From assembly GCF_000702265.1 (NCBI RefSeq), contig NZ_KL370881.1:1-64000 (forward strand): 64,000 nucleotides of DNA, read 5' to 3'. Every line of letters starts with the position of its first letter. The stretch's first letter is position 1. Of the stretch, positions 62,824-64,000 are shown piece by piece. The notes below the pieces were generated by a model, which saw only the letters and a program-made list of their open reading frames with translations, did not search any database and was not told where the DNA came from. Origin of the DNA: Butyrivibrio sp. NC2002. GTDB lineage: Bacteria; Bacillota; Clostridia; Lachnospirales; Lachnospiraceae. Both the position numbers and the translations under genes were made by a program.

Positions 62824-62938
62824 TAAAAGATTTAGGGTAAGGTCTCCTATTTTGATATGACTATATTAAAACGTAAGAAAGCACCATGGTATAAAAATGC
62901 TGAATTAACCGATGAGGCCTTTGACCAAATGCCCTTTG
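62785..62938 (+). repeat. Dispersed repeat copy D (right half)
   Basis: It starts with TTGGACC, GACGGGGTTAGTGGTCC and extends with TCCTATTTTGATATGACT, AAGAAAGCACCATGG and AATTAACCGATGAGG, matching 49564-49690. The left half with the terminator hairpin is missing. Confidence 0.85.
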
Positions 62939-63009
62939 CGGGTGCGAGAGTTCTTTTACTGTCATTCCCTGGAACAGTCTGCTTTTTTCTATATCTTCAA
63001 GATTCATAA
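62857..63009 (+). pseudogene. Partial, internally deleted copy of the 49.6 kb locus
   Basis: A 50-residue frame starts MTILKRKKAPWYKNAELTDE, paralleling the short frame at 49630, and then continues EAFDQMPFAGA, matching residues about 49-60 of the DinB-DUF3795 protein. Compared with the 49.6 kb locus, 162 bases between two GATGAG repeats are missing. After GAG(A/C) the sequence diverges. Confidence 0.65.
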
Positions 63010-63113
63010 AAATATCTCCCGAAATGTGGTTTAAACAACATACATGTTATGAATAGTATATTAGACTGACACCATCAGAACAAGGATAAAGCTAAGAACA
63101 GAGAGGTTTAAAG

Positions 63114-63884
63114 ATGGTTAGAAAGATAATAAAGATCGACGAAGAAAAGTGCAATGGGTGCGGTATTTGTGCCAATGCATGCCATGAAGGCGCCATTGAT
63201 ATAGTGAATGGAAAAGCAAAGCTGGTAAGGGAGAATTTTTGCGATGGATTTGGTGACTGTCTGCCGGGCTGCCCTATGGGAGCAATCTCTTTTGAAGAGA
63301 GGGAAGCGCCTGCGTATGATGAGGCTGCAGTAAAGGCGGCGCAGGATAAAAAAGGACAAAATCATGATATACATCAGTGCAAGAATAAGATGATGGAAGA
63401 AATGGAACAACATGCCGCAGGTCATGGTTGCCCGGGATCAAGATTCATGGAGCTTTCGAGTGCTGCTCAGGGCAAAGATGATTTCGGACAAGATATGATT
63501 TCAAGAATGAGTTCGCATCCCTCAAGGCTTATGCAGTGGCCCTGCCAGATAAAACTTCTTCCAACACAGGCAGATTTCTATAATGGAGTAAAACTTCTTA
63601 TTGCAGCTGACTGTACAGCATATGCTTATGCAAACATGCATGAGGAATTTATGAGGGGTAAGGTAACAATGATAGGATGTCCCAAGCTTGATGAAGGTGA
63701 CTACACAGAGAAGCTGACAGAGATCATATCAAATAACGATATCGCAAGTGTAACCATAGTAAGGATGGAAGTTCCATGCTGCGGAGGGCTACAGAGAGCA
63801 GCAGAGAATGCAATAAAAAATAGTGGAAAGTTTCTGCCCTGGCAGGTTGTGACAATATCCCGAAACGGAGAAGTACTTGATTAA
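63114..63884 (+). CDS. 4Fe-4S ferredoxin-type protein with a C-terminal domain
   Basis: This 256-residue protein has two ferredoxin cluster motifs: CNGCGICANACHEGAI near residue 13, giving C-x2-C-x2-C-x3-C, and CDGFGDCLPGCPMGAI near 43, a variant with longer spacing. A His/Met-rich linker follows. The C-terminal half contains LLIAADCTAYAYANMHEEFM and VRMEVPCCGGLQRA, an arrangement seen in ferredoxins of strict anaerobes. It is likely an electron carrier or sensor. Redox partners are not in the window. Confidence 0.85.
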   Translation: MVRKIIKIDEEKCNGCGICANACHEGAIDIVNGKAKLVRENFCDGFGDCLPGCPMGAISFEEREAPAYDEAAVKAAQDKKGQNHDIHQCKNKMMEEMEQHAAGHGCPGSRFMELSSAAQGKDDFGQDMISRMSSHPSRLMQWPCQIKLLPTQADFYNGVKLLIAADCTAYAYANMHEEFMRGKVTMIGCPKLDEGDYTEKLTEIISNNDIASVTIVRMEVPCCGGLQRAAENAIKNSGKFLPWQVVTISRNGEVLD

Positions 63885-63970
63885 ATTTCTCGGTAAGAAT
63901 ACATTTCATGGGTTTTGAAACTAAAAAAGTATATACTGAAAGTAGTTGGAAAAAGAGAAGGAGGCACACT

Positions 63971-64000
63971 ATGGCAACATTAAACGAGCGAAAAGTAGCA
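63971..64000 (+). CDS. Start of a gene cut by the window end
   Basis: An ATG after GAGAAGGAGGCACACT opens MATLNERKVA and runs off the window. Ten codons are too few to assign a family. A sequence resembling TATACT precedes it near 63933. Confidence 0.55.
   Translation, partial: MATLNERKVA

Overview
The window looks like a chromosome segment of a low-GC anaerobic Firmicute of the Lachnospiraceae. A Butyrivibrio or Pseudobutyrivibrio-like genome is my best guess, inferred from protein flavour and gene order without any search. It is AT-rich, uses strong AGGAGG-type ribosome binding sites, has a zinc-type S14, and carries the clostridial order S10-spc-alpha with adk, map, infA and rpmJ, followed by ecfA1-ecfA2-ecfT-truA-rplM-rpsI.

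Layout. 1-865: 3' end of a 23S rRNA gene and a five-tRNA cluster (Val, Asn, Glu, Met, Leu) with no 5S gene between the 23S and the tRNAs. 845-4676: a small decayed island bounded by a perfect 25-bp duplication of the tRNA-Leu 3' end. It holds HAD, GNAT and NUDIX genes and several remnants, but no integrase. 4.7-9.6 kb: same-strand accessory enzymes (deoxyinosine glycosylase-like, methyltransferase, a NUDIX-GNAT fusion, GNAT, metallophosphatase, cytidine deaminase-like) interleaved with truncated gene remnants. 9.8-13.9 kb: a DUF2798-like membrane protein, a BTAD-type regulator, a small alarmone synthetase and an rRNA methyltransferase-like gene. 14.1-30.8 kb: the ribosomal super-operon with several strongly structured leaders. 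30.9-36.3 kb: an M15 peptidase, the ECF transporter module, truA and the L13-S9 operon.

36.3-51.2 kb is a second accessory zone: a tiny transcription unit with a hairpin-like operator, a MarR-flavodoxin pair with twin palindromic operators, GNAT and NUDIX enzymes including a GNAT-NUDIX fusion of the reverse order, an adenosine-deaminase-like enzyme, an XRE plus nucleotidyltransferase pair that resembles a toxin-antitoxin or abortive-infection module, an MccF-like peptidase, and a group of membrane and secreted proteases. A dispersed repeat occurs here three times (one a partial copy) and once more near 62.8 kb. It often forms the 3' end of a gene.

51.3-64 kb is signalling and transport: an HD-GYP protein, a TetR regulator followed by two matching operators and an epimerase operon, and the most striking locus of the window. 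That locus is an amino-acid-permease-like protein fused to a hybrid histidine kinase and receiver. It lies directly behind a free Hpt protein and divergent from a receiver-GGDEF diguanylate cyclase. Together they form what looks like a complete phosphorelay linking a transporter-type sensor to c-di-GMP. The tail of the diguanylate cyclase carries an extra domain that is also found at the end of the BTAD regulator at 10.7 kb.
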